DNA of 64,000 nucleotides from Diatrype stigma (taxonomy: Eukaryota; Ascomycota; Sordariomycetes; Xylariales; Diatrypaceae), in assembly GCA_022225965.2 (NCBI GenBank), contig JAKJXP020000001.1, positions 496,001-560,000 of the forward strand, read 5' to 3'. Each line of letters starts with the position of its first letter. Position 1 is the stretch's first letter. Below the pieces are notes generated by a model. It was not told the DNA's origin and did no database searches. It was given only the letters and a program-made list of their open reading frames with translations. This document shows, in pieces, positions 34,285-45,016 of the stretch. Position numbers and translations under genes: made by a program.

Positions 34285-36057
34285 GCCGGCTGGGCTCTTG
34301 TGAAGTCCGTACCGTACCTACTGTACGTAGCTACGATGGTGTATTAAGGAAAGGATGGCGAGCCCGACAGCCGCATTGGAAAAGAGTGTAGGTCGGTATA
34401 TTCGTATCGTAGGTGCTAAGGCTGATATCTAAATAAAGGAGTTGGAACTTGCTCTAAATTCCCAGGGGTAATATTTAGCTAGTTACCTGATTTTGTACTA
34501 GTTTAATTAGTGTCCCCCACAGTCCCATTCCCATTCGCTGCCATCACTGGTCAGAATGTTGTGTTGCTAACAGGCAACTAAATAAGGCAGGGACGTGAGA
34601 GCCCAACTGTTAGTGCCAGCTGCAGGTGCGAAAGCGTCCAGTGCCAGCTGCAACCTCTTTGCCGCCGGGTGCTGCGCTCGGCGCGGGCACCCGGCGGCTA
34701 ACCCCGCTCCCCTCCCCGCCTACCCCTGGCCGGAGCTGGCCCGAACCGGTCCAAGTCCCTGGCCGGAGCTGGCTGGAACCCCTTAGCTGGAGCTGGCCCG
34801 AATTCCGGCCAGATGGCTGCAACCGCTAGTAAGCGGCAACAACGACTAAGTGGCAGCAGGTAAGTAAGGGGCAGCAGCTACCTAGGTAGCAGCAAGGGCG
34901 GCAGCTAGCAGCAACAGCGACAGTACCTAGTAACAGCAATAGCAGCAATAAGTAGCAGCTCCAGCTGGATGGCAAAAGCCTGGCAACTAGCTATTTTAGG
35001 CTTAAGATAGGCTGGGATCAGGCGGACACAGGCCGTTATGCGTATATGTATTGAATTACTTTCCTATTTGGGACGGCTGGCTTTACCCAACTCCCATAGA
35101 AAAAAAGCCGATACAATAACCCCCCGTTTCATTATGGTACAGCAAGCTATGGACCTACGTTGACACTTGGGCACAACAACAATATACACATTAATTATCA
35201 CTCTTTATATCTGACACGTCACCACGCCCTTATGAACAAACGGACCAAGACAAGTGGGCTAGCCAGGGAAGCTAGGAGACACGCAGTAGCAATCGAGTGC
35301 TTAGTAGAGCGCATTTGAACTGAAGCAAATTGAGAATTGAAATCCGCGGTCTTTGGTGCTCCTCCCTATGAGCCACAGAGGATTGAGGTGTTGATACTTT
35401 TATACAAGGTAGCATATTAGGCTGGAACGAAGGCTTGGCTGAAAGCATAGGACTGGCATAGCCACGGGAAGGGCAGCCGAACCACCAGTATGTTGGTGAA
35501 GTAATTGCTCATGAGCTGATCTAAACTATAACCTGAAGTAACAACAGAGGTACATTACCCTACCTTGCCGTTGCGCAGAGTTATCCCAAACGGGTTCCCA
35601 TATGACACCCCTTTCACCAGGATATGGGAGATGGGGATTAACAACCAACCCAGGTAGATCTTATAACTACAACCATGTGACTACATAGACCCTGACCAAC
35701 TTATTTCGCGGTTGGTAAATGGTGTGCATGAGGGGCAGGGTCGAAGAAAATGTTGGCCAGAACTTGCTGCCAACTGATATTCCAGTAGCCTATAGTAGAC
35801 TCGGCTTTCAGCTTTACATGAGAGACTCATCGCATTGCAAACGACACGGTTAAGGATGAAAACACTCTCCACCCTCCACCCCCCACCCCCCCTTCCCTTC
35901 CTAGAGGTAGGTCAAAGACGCCTATTCTTACAACCGTTACACTTTCCGCTCTCGTTAGCCTTCCAACACGCCATTCACATCTCATCAACAGTATCCTGCG
36001 AGAACTAGCCACCCAGGGTCTCACAAGTTTAATAGTATCATAAGGTCCTTTAAATCA
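34285..36057. other. Divergent intergenic region with GC hairpin and low-complexity repeats
   Basis: 1.77 kb between the GT17 gene and the FAD oxidase. 34600-34990 is unlike its flanks. It has direct repeats of AGTGCCAGCTGCA (34612 and 34640), a 12-bp GC stem-loop, three copies of a (G)CCGGAGCTGGC-type unit (34727-34810), then GCAGCA/AGTAGC-rich sequence. No gene is seen. Confidence 0.5.
34661..34698. repeat. GC-rich inverted repeat (12-bp stem, 14-nt loop)
   Basis: GCCGCCGGGTGC at 34661-34672 is the exact reverse complement of GCACCCGGCGGC at 34687-34698. It sits inside the compositionally odd intergenic patch. The function is unknown. Confidence 0.8.
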
Positions 36058-37832
36058 ATGATGGCTCAAGTTCCAATCCCATTTGACGACATTGTATCGA
36101 ACCTAGGTCTGATGTCAAATCAGTCACTGGCATCAGGTGCTAGCGCCTGTCTTCGTTTAAGCCAGTCCTTCACCAACAACGCGACGTTTACCCCGGAAAG
36201 CGATCTATACAGAGATTTGATCCAAGCTTCGTGGTACGATAACACCTTGCGGCTCTCGCAAAGACATTGGTTTAACCCGTGACGTGCGATAGGTCTCACA
36301 CAACATGGCTAGAACCAGCATGCATTTTCGTGCCACGGACCGTGGACGATCTGCAAACATCCATTTCTATTCTGGTCGAAGGAGACGCCAAGTTTGCGAT
36401 TCGATCTGGTGGCCACATGCCAGTTACCGGCGCTGCCAGTGCCGACAATGGTGTTCTGATTGACATGTCCAGCTTTACCCAAATCGAACACATTGCCGAG
36501 AAAGATGAAGTTGTAGTCGGTACTGGGCTCAGATGGCAGAACGTCTACGACTATCTGGACCAGTATGAAGTCACCGTCGTCGGGGGACGTGTACTAGACG
36601 TTGGCGTTGGGGGCCTGATATTGGGATGTAAGTACTCTCCGATCAACTTCACTCATATTCATAATCGAGAAAGCTCATCGTTTTTAAGGTGGTCTCTCCT
36701 ACTTATCAGAAAGCTACGGAATTGCTTGTGATAACGTCGTAAATTTTGAGGTGTGACTTTTCTTGCATTGAGATTTATTTGCGGATATCATCTAAATGCA
36801 TTGCTCCAGGTCGTCCTTGCCGATGGGTCACTCGTGAACGCCAATGAGCATTCTAATGCCGACCTTTTCTGGTCCTTGAAAGGAAGCAGTAACAACTTTG
36901 GTTCGGTCAATGCATCCACCCCCCTGGGACGATGTCTTTGGCTAACACGTGAAACTCTAGGCATCGTCACGGCTTTCACCCTCAAGGCGTATCCTATACA
37001 TCAAGTCTGGGGAGGTACCAGGGTCATCACGTGGGACAAAGTAGATGAATTCCTAGATACTATGCTTGAGTATGAGGCTTCCACGGAGCGAGACCCATAT
37101 GCCTCTGTCAATATCAACCTCGCTGCCACGAATGAAACAACCCTGGGGATCATCTTAACCTTAGTTTATCTGAAGCCTATTGAGAAGCCAGCGGCCTTTT
37201 CGCTGTTCGACAGATTTGAGCCTCTTATGGATACAACTGGCATCAAAACGCTAAATGAACTTATGAGCGAGTTTCCTACCGCAGATTTGCCTCGGTTAGT
37301 CTTGTCCCCGATATCCTCAGAGTTGAGGTAAACGCTGACGTGCGTTTATAGGATCCGGTTCCTAGCTATGACAATCAAGCCAACCAAAAAGCTGACTACA
37401 CTTATAAAGGATGTGATGCAAAACTCTCCTCACATGAAGACTATACGATCAATTACTGCAGGATCGGCCCTTTTCAGTTGGCAGCCCATATCTCCCAACT
37501 TAGTCGAGGCTGGCCAGCGCTCTGGCGGCAATACGCTAGGATTAGAGGCAGTTCCGCAATCGTGGTTCCACATCGACCTCTTGTGGTGGAATTCTGAGGA
37601 TGATGAAGCTATGCGGATCGCCGGGGAGTCTATGTACGCGGAGATTGAGGCCGCTGCCAAGGAACAAGGCAGCCATATGCGATACATCTTCATGAACGAT
37701 GCCAATGAGAGGCAGTCCGTGATTGCTAGCTACGGCCCGGAGAACGTGCAAAGGATGCGACAGGTGCAAAAGAAGTATGACCCCGAGCAGGTATTTGACA
37801 GACTACTCGCTGGGGCTTTCAAGCTTTCCTAA
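36058..37832 (+). CDS. FAD-linked oxidase (berberine-bridge-like, PCMH-type FAD domain)
   Basis: Six exons: 36058-36233, 36293-36627, 36689-36750, 36810-36900, 36961-37294, 37352-37832. They give 492 residues. The FAD-binding domain shows LEPACIFVPRTVDDLQ, AKFAIRSGGHMPVTGAAS (His100 in the SGGH motif is the expected covalent FAD site), GVLIDMSSFT, VVVGTGLRWQNVYDYL, LILGCGLSYLSESYGIACDNV and ADLFWSLKGSSNNFGIVTAFT. The C-terminal BBE region ends YDPEQVFDRLLAGAFKLS. No signal peptide is evident, so it is probably intracellular. Such oxidases often tailor secondary metabolites. Its close convergent neighbour is a SnoaL-like protein. Intron 4 (36901-36960) is 60 nt and stop-free. The substrate is unknown. 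Confidence 0.88.
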
Positions 37833-37986
37833 GATAAACACAGAAACAAGGACCTTGGCACAGGAACATGCCAGGGGTGGGGGATTAGACATGTATAATT
37901 GACTGAGCTGTGATTATATAACTATCGACTTGCCGTCGAGTCTCGAGGATTATCACAGTACTTCTCGTTGGATCATTCATTCGACT

Positions 37987-38461
37987 TTACTGTTTCATCG
38001 GGAGACAGTAATAGTCATGCTGCATGGTGATCTTGCCGTCCTGGTCGAACTTGAACAGGGAGGCCCCCGGCAGCTTCAAGATGTCACCCTTCTTCGAAAA
38101 CGGGCTGTCCTCCTTTGCCAGTAGCGTGAATAGGCATTCCAGGGTGCACAGGGCGCGGGTGCCGTGCTTCGAGACGGTCTGGTAATCCACGAGGGAATAC
38201 GCTTCGAAGACCCCCTTGATGAACTGGACCTTTGCGCTCTTGTCTATCTTCAGCTCGTTCGTGGCTTATGAAGATCAAATTAGCTCATGGCCATACCATC
38301 ACTAGCTCAGGGGTAAACTTACCATAGTCGGAATACTCCAGACTGTCTGCGTAGCAGGCGATGAGCGCGTCGGGGTCAGAGGCGGTCCATGCCTTCATGA
38401 AGGGCGCAAGCAACTCTGAAGCTGTGCTGCTGTCAACAATAGGTTGTGTTTCCGGTGCCAT
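37987..38461 (-). CDS. SnoaL-like (NTF2 fold) protein
   Basis: Two exons, 38323-38461 and 37987-38264, with a 58-nt intron. They give 138 residues. The pattern fits the SnoaL-like/NTF2 fold: an N-terminal helix LLAPFMKAWTASDPDALIAC, then YADSLEYSDYA leading to a strand (AKVQFIKGVFEAYSLVDYQT), and the closing strands (ALCTLECLFTLL, LPGASLFKFDQDGKITMQHDY). Members include polyketide cyclases, isomerases and ligand carriers, so the reaction cannot be named. The gene faces the FAD oxidase tail to tail across only 154 bp, which may mean they act together. Confidence 0.78.
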
Positions 38462-39321
38462 GTTTGCAGGTATTAGAGTGCAAAAGTGTGGAGTTGGATA
38501 ATTCCGTTGTGTAGCTCGGGCATGGGCTGTTTTGGTGTTGAAGATGAGACTTCGTAAGAATAAGGTGACCAAGCTGAGCGAGACGTTATATATTCATTGC
38601 CACAATCTATATGTCTCACGCTCCAATTACCATTTTACATTTTGCCTTACTCTTACGCATGATTTCACGATCAACCATCCCCGACCCCTTACGAAAGAAG
38701 TCGGCTCGATAATGCTTAAGCGTTATGTTGGCGCTAGTAAACCGGCCTATAGTCTTATAGTGTTAGTTAGGGGTAACTACCTCTACCTACTTACCAAGGT
38801 AGCATAAGGTAGTAAGCCTGTCCTGTCATGTCAAAGGCAAGCGTTACCTACCTGTATACTACCTACATACACACTTCATCACACGGCCTGCTTAAGTACC
38901 TACTAAGTAGGTAGCTTCGATCTCACCGTCATCATAACAACAATGTCAGGAGCAGAGGAGGCAGTCACAATGCTGGCAGCGCTAGAGCACTAGCACTACA
39001 GGGTCTAGACCTCTCAACGAGACACCACTAGCACACTCAGCCTAGAGAATACAACTACGATTTTGCCTCTACTCATTTCGTTTCCGCTGCCTTGCAAACA
39101 ACAACCCAGTTCATTGAAACCGCTTTCGCGGCGTACTGGCCTACAGCCAAAAAGTAAAGCAATCGAAGCCAAGGTGCCTTTGTTGTATAGTATCACCCAG
39201 GTAGCTATGGGGACCCTCAGCTTTCGAGGTTCAACATTGGCTACCTATCCGCATTGAGTTGAGTTATTTGGGTAATCAAATAACCAACCAACCCGCCACC
39301 TGATTTAACCACCTAACCCAT
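38462..39321. other. Intergenic region upstream of the SnoaL-like gene
   Basis: 860 bp with ACCTA/TAGGTA-rich sequence around 38760-38915. This includes the palindrome TACCTACTAAGTAGGTAG at 38897-38914 (also at 21825). No gene is seen. Confidence 0.4.
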
Positions 39322-40599
39322 CTACCGAGATGTCACAGCTCTCGCCGACATAACATCGGCTGCCTCAAGAGGGGCACCGATGCTATCAAGGAACCGCCCG
39401 ACGATCTCGCCGCGGCACGCCGCCGCCGCGAAGATGCCTTCACGCTGCTTTTCTTCCAGCTCGCGCAGGCTCGCGCCGGTCTCCCGAATGACCCGGCCGA
39501 GCTCCGCCTTGTCAGCCCTCGCAGAGAACGCGACCAGGGCCGTCGCGACCGCTGCCCAGGCGGCCGCATACCCGGGGTCGCAAATGATATCGCCGCCGGC
39601 GTTGCGCAGGTCGCCGTCGGCCTCCCGGAACTCGATGGTGCGCTTGAATCCCTTGTCCTGGGGGCGGCTCGATGGCTCCGTCACGAGGTAAATGAAGTCG
39701 TACGCCATGCTCTCGGCGCCATTCCCTACCAGGGCAAAGAGCTCGCTTGTGGTCTGCGCCTGCCAGATAGCCCTGAGCGCCGCTACATCGGTGGGGGAAG
39801 CGAGGGCGGCGCGCTCGTCGTTATCGCCATCGCCGTCGTCGCGAGCACCGCGGCAGTGGTCGACCCAGTCCTCCTCCTCTTCCGTTCCGGCATCGTCGTC
39901 GTCGTAGCCGTTGTTCCCATCCCTCTCTAATTTTCGGGCTAGGGAGCAATCCGCCCGGAGACTCTTGCACCAGTGGCCGCCGATCCGGAATTTCGGGTGT
40001 ACCAGGTCGAGCAGCTCCTCGGCGCCCATCCACAACAGGCTAGTGAGCTTCTGCAGTACCGGGAGCGGGAAGTCCAAGTTGCTCCGGCGGCCGACGTGGA
40101 CCTGGAAGGCGCAGTTCTGGTTGAAAGACACGCACGCCCCCAGGTCGCCGTCGCCGTCGCGGAGGGCTTCGGCGACCTTTGCGACCTCGTCGAGCGCGTC
40201 CTGCGTGTTGGGGAGGACGGGCGACACTACCTCGATGCCTGCGAACTAGACAGACTCGGAGGCGTCGCCCTCGTGATCGACCGAGTCGTCACCCTTGACG
40301 ATCCAGTGGCGGTACTGCCGCTCGTCCTCGTCCCGCTCGACGTCGTTTTCATAGGTGCCGTACATTATTTTGTTAGATACCGATACGGGGCAGCTGAGCC
40401 CGAGGCGTTCCAGGTACATCTTAACGACGGGGGCCACGGTCCGGGCCACGCCTGGAGGGTCGAGGTGCCTGTTCTCGAGGACGCGCTGGGAGAACTCGTC
40501 GTCTTCGCCCAGGGCGACTCTGGCGTCGACGAGGAACTCGAACTCGACGCCGAAAGTCAGAGACTCGAGAATCTCGCGCTCGTTGTATGGTTCTGCCAT
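39322..40599 (-). CDS. Amidoligase-like protein, frame interrupted by one TAG or a 54-nt intron
   Basis: A frame of 426 codons with one internal TAG at 40246-40248. Motifs of the fungal amidoligase family (ATP-grasp-related carboxylate-amine ligases of unknown substrate) lie on both sides: FGVEFEFLVDARVALG near the N-terminus, YRHWIVKGDDSV, GIEVVSPVLPNTQDALDEV, and CAFQVHVGRR. Two readings exist. In one, an intron 40239-40292 (GTGACG..TTCGCAG, exactly 54 nt) removes the stop and gives 407 residues. In the other, the TAG is a nonsense change in an otherwise intact 424-residue frame. The second keeps the DDSV motif, which lies inside the putative intron. An acidic low-complexity insert (NGYDDDDAGTEEEEDWVDH) interrupts the C-terminal half. 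Confidence 0.7.
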
Positions 40600-41820
40600 C
40601 GCTTCTCATAAATAAAGCAAGAGCTAAGATGTTCAAGAAAATACTGCGATGCCAGTAAGATCACCGGTGCTTGGTAGTGTGGACAAGGAGAACAATTCCC
40701 CAGCTGAATGCATCGCGAGCACTTTATACCTTTGGGGATCAAGTTCTGTTGACTCACAGGGGCGCACCATGCCATTGTTATATGAGATAGAAAGTAATTC
40801 ATGATACGCAAACTTCGAAAATGGCGTCAATGTGACGAGGACTAGGCGGGTGCTCCATGGTGTTTGTTCAGAGAATAGATGACTATGGAGAAAAGGGGTT
40901 GCGGCTGCCCACGAGTAGACCCCTACTGGAGTATATGGTAGGGCGCACAACTGCATTGTCAGGCCAGTTGCCCCATTCCCCCCATGCTGAATCACTCAAC
41001 AATAAATACAGACGAAGCTCAGCCACATCATAGAGTTGTACATTGTGGGATAGAGGCTACGTATATGAATCACACAGCGAGGGCAGCTCACATACCTAGG
41101 TTGATCCGGTAATGTAAAAGGGGGTTACGTACTCGCCTAATATGGACACGCGCCATCCCCGCATGCGTACTACAATCGAATAGCCCGATTTGCTTCAGCA
41201 TCATACCTATTACCTCTGAGGTTTCGCCCGTTTGCCTAGCTGGGGTGACACTCTTTCCGCGACGTTGCCCCCGTCTCAGCGAGGAGAAACGTCATACTAC
41301 ATTCCTCCTCTCGGTATCATGCAGCACTTCGAACCTGACAGACGGGTCCTTATCCTAGCGTTGAGATGCTATATATAGCACCAGAGAAGTTTCCGGGAAC
41401 GTCTGTGTGACTACGTGAGTAATGCCATTGCCACCGTCAATGGAAGCAGTGCGTAGATGATGGCAGGAGGCGGGACTGGATCTTCGTTTACGTTTACTTG
41501 CGCATGTCTTGCAGTATTTTCTTACGACGTGAACTTCCTAGGTATGAAGGCAAGCGAATCGTGATACGGTACAGTAGGTAGTCTAGCCTCCAGGCGGGTA
41601 CCTCCGTGATCGGCGTTAAGCCTTTATAGTACTCCAAGTTTCACTAAGGATAGGATGAACTAGACGATTAGCGAGCCAGCGAATCTTACTCGAGGAAACG
41701 ACTCTTGCGCAGCTGAAAAGGGGAAAACCACGTGAAGTGGTGACTTGACTATTTGTATTACACAACCTTGTCATTTCACTGGCATCCCCTTCGGGATAAG
41801 TTGTTATCACTTACAGAAGA
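40600..41820. promoter_or_regulatory. Divergent intergenic region amidoligase-like gene / threonine aldolase
   Basis: 1.22 kb with no supported gene. A CACGTG lies at about 41730, 90 bp before the most upstream threonine aldolase ATG. Otherwise nothing distinctive is seen. Confidence 0.35.
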
Positions 41821-44043
41821 ATGACCTTAACGGCGAAAGTCACCGGCGGGACTATCCGCAGCTACTACCGCTGCCACCACCACACAACAAATAGCGGCGC
41901 GGCCGCTGGTCGGCCTGGTCTATTTATTGATAATTCTAGAAGGTTGCTGTCGAATACGACTCTGCCATCAGACGCCGTCGGAGGGCGCGCCCCTCTTCAC
42001 GCTGGAGGCAGCCGGTCCCGCCGTCACCTCTGTCCAGACCTTTCCCCGCAGCAGCTACTGCAGGTGCCGCTAGCCAAAGGATGGCGGTCCCGTCCTTGTA
42101 CTAGTAGTGATAGTGGCGGACTTCACCACGAGAGACAATTCCATGCTTTTTCGTCAACCGGATTCAGGGCAACAACAACAACAATGGCATCAGGAGGACC
42201 AGGCGCCGCCGCCAATGCGGATGAGTCCCCGGTGAGCAGCTGGGTAGGCCATGAAGGTGCCGCGGCTTTCGACCTAAGGAGTGAGTCCAGATCTACCCAA
42301 TCTTTTTGCCGAGTCCTGTTCACCTGGCCTGACCTGACGATGCACGCACAGGCGACACCATGACGACGCCCACGGCCGCGATGCTGTCGGCGATCCAGAC
42401 GGCGACGCTGCTGGACGACGTCTTCGAGGAGGACCCGACGACCGCGGCGCTCGAGGCGCACGTGGCGGACCTCGCGGGCAAGGAGGCCGGCCTGCTCGTG
42501 CTGTCGGGCACCATGGGAAACCAGGTGGCGCTGCGGACGCTGCTCACGCAGCCGCCGCACGGCGTGCTTTGCGATTACCGGTCGCACATCGTCAAGTACG
42601 AAGCTGGGGGGTGAGTTTGTGTTCCAGTTTTCCCTTCCTCCCCCCCCCTTTTTCTTACATACACACACACAAATATCGACGTAGAAGGGATAATAACCAA
42701 AAAATAAAGCGTATCCTCCCTGACCGGCGCGACGATGCAGCCCGTCCGGCCAGCCAACGGGCTGCACCTAACGCTCGAGGACGTGCAGGCGCACGCGATC
42801 GTGAGCGACAACGTGCACTACTGCCCGACGCGGGTGATCAGCCTCGAGAACTCGCTGGACGGGCTGGTGCTCCCGCTGTCCGAGATCCGGCGCATCGGCG
42901 CGTTCGCGCGCGAGCACGGCATCAAGCTGCACTGCGACGGGGCGCGGCTGTGGGAGGTGGTCGTAGCTGCTTCTACTTCCTCTTCTTATTCTGCCTCTGC
43001 CTCTGAAAACGAAGCACAGCAACCACCACCATCCCTCCGAGACTTCGCCGCCCCCTTCGACACGCTCTCTCTCTGCTTCTCCAAGGGGCTCGGGGCGCCG
43101 ATCGGCAGCATCGTGGTGGGACCGGCGGCGACGATCCGGCACGCGCGCCGCATCCGGAAGATGCTCGGGGGCGGGCTCAGGCAGAGCGGCGTCGTGGCCG
43201 CCGCCGCCCGCGTCGCCGTCGACGTCACGTTCGGGGCCGGGCCGCGGGGCGAGGGCGGGCTGCTGCCCGCGTCGCATGCGGCCGCGAGGCGGGTCGAGGC
43301 GCTGTGGACGGGCCTCGGGGGCCGCATGGCCGTGCCGACGCAGACGAATAGTACGTTTTTATCATTATCCCCTCCTTTCCTTTCTTTGGTTCCACCCTTC
43401 ATGAATATGTAGTTCCCTTCTTAGCAATATCAGTTGTCATTTCATCCGGTCATTCACTCACCCACCCAACCCCCTAACCCTTCAAGTCTGTCGTGTCGTC
43501 AAGATATCCCATCCCCATCCCCCCCCCCCCCCCTAGGGTTTTTATAGCTGAATCATTGGTCCCCGAAGGTGCGGAATTAAAACCAAGGAAAGGCTCGGAC
43601 ATTTTATTTAAAATTNNNNNNNNNNATATATCCCATCCCCCCCCCCCCCCCCCCCCCCCCCCCTCCCATCCATCTATCCCTCCGTAGATTCAAAGTCAGA
43701 GCGAAGAAGTCGCGTCGCGCATTTCGAAGGAAACTTGAAACGGATAACTTTAAAAGTTACATCTTTTGCTGACTTCGCACACGTAACCGTGTAACCAGTG
43801 TGCTGGCTCGACCTGGACAGCCTAGGGTGCACGGCGGAGCGGTTCGAGCAGCTCGGGCGCGAGGCCGGGCTGCGGCTCATGGGCAACCGCATCATCACGC
43901 ACTACCAGGTGGGCGAGGAGGCGCTGCGGCGGCTCGAGGGCGTGTTCCGGACGGTCGCGGCCGAGGAGAAGAAGAAGAGGGACGACGAAGACGAGGAGGC
44001 GGGCCATCGTGGCGGGAACGGCAGCAGCCCGTACAGCGCATGA
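41821..44043 (+). CDS. gly1: Low-specificity L-threonine aldolase
   Basis: Exons: (41821 or 42184)-42280, 42352-42610, 42710-43350, 43799-44043. From ATG 42184 the product is 413 residues; from ATG 41821 it is 534. The PLP enzyme matches GLY1: FDLRSDTMTTPTAAML, LDDVFEEDPTTAALE, SGTMGNQVALRTLL, the substrate-site HCDGARLWE, and LCFSKGLGAPIGS with the PLP lysine (Lys244 from 42184). It cleaves threonine to glycine and acetaldehyde. The 121-codon upstream frame lacks stops, is Arg/Ser/Thr rich at its start, and could be a mitochondrial targeting extension or leader. A Ser-rich insert follows the HCDGAR motif. The last intron (43351-43798, 448 nt) is far longer than the others and contains the assembly gap and two poly-C runs. 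Confidence 0.88.
43616..43625. other. Assembly gap (10 N)
   Basis: Ten Ns inside the last intron of the threonine aldolase gene. They are flanked by C homopolymer runs at about 43518-43533 and 43639-43663, which probably caused the assembly or sequencing break. The true intron length is unknown. Confidence 0.95.
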
Positions 44044-45016
44044 TGACGCGTCGGGTGTGAATATAGAATCGTTTGGTTCGCCAGCCAAGCAAGGAAGCAA
44101 GCGAGAAAGCAGAAAATACTTGCCATTGCCCTCGCTCTCATCTATGATAAGTGACAGTAGCCGAGCTCACCTAAATGGAGGTGGCGTCATGGAAGTGGAC
44201 AACTCATACCTACGGGAGTTAGAGGGTGGAATGGGAGGGAGGGGGCTAGATTACTGGGGTCCAAGTCACGAGATCTTGTAGGCTCAGGGCCGCAACGCGA
44301 AGGCGATAAGATATCTTGCAGAGCAAAAACGTATATAAATCGAGACCAAAATCCCATTGGTCTTCGTTTTGGATATAACGCAAACCGAACTCCCAAGATC
44401 CTAAATAAATTAGGCAGGATATCCGGATACCTTCCCCCTTGGTCGACCTTAGCTCCAGGAGCGATGGCTGTCCGTCCTCATACATTCGGGAGAACCAAGC
44501 CTCGCTCGCCCGAACCTTTTGAGCAACCCCGTCCCAGCTCTCCTCCCCACGCTGGACAGCCGCGTAGTCTACCCTGTGTTGTAAGGCAACAAGCTATATA
44601 CACAGCACATGTACGCACGTAGCTTCCTATGATGCCTAACTTGTAGACTCCTAGGAGGTACCTTCAACCCATCCAGATATACAAATTACCGAACATAACG
44701 GCCCCTTCCCCCCCTTTTTTTCCGTTTCGGCACCGCCACACTCGCGCCCACCAAACCGCTCAGAAAACTGAGTCAACTATGTCTATGACATCTTTCCATC
44801 CCTAGGGGTATTCGCAAAAATGTGGCTGATGCAAAGAGAAAATTAATGCGACCAAAGCCCGCCGGGATTATGCTGAAGTTTAAAAGATTTTGATGCTGCC
44901 TTTCCCGGAAAACCGGATAACGTATTTCGCTCGCCGAACGCCGTAAGAAAATATCTCCCAAAACTGATGTATCGTTATCATGCGGCCCTGCAAGAGCGCC
45001 TGAAGCCGATAGTGGC
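44044..45016. other. Convergent intergenic region
   Basis: 973 bp between the threonine aldolase and Nif1-like genes. Only short frames are present, without family support. No repeat or RNA gene is recognised. Confidence 0.4.

Noticed and set aside
35290..35370. A tRNA-like stretch (GTAGAGCGCATTTGAACTGAAGCAAAT followed by TTGAAATCC)
   Set aside because: The anticodon-like stem gives an 8-nt loop, the D-arm is incomplete and the T-arm does not pair. At most it is a tRNA relic.
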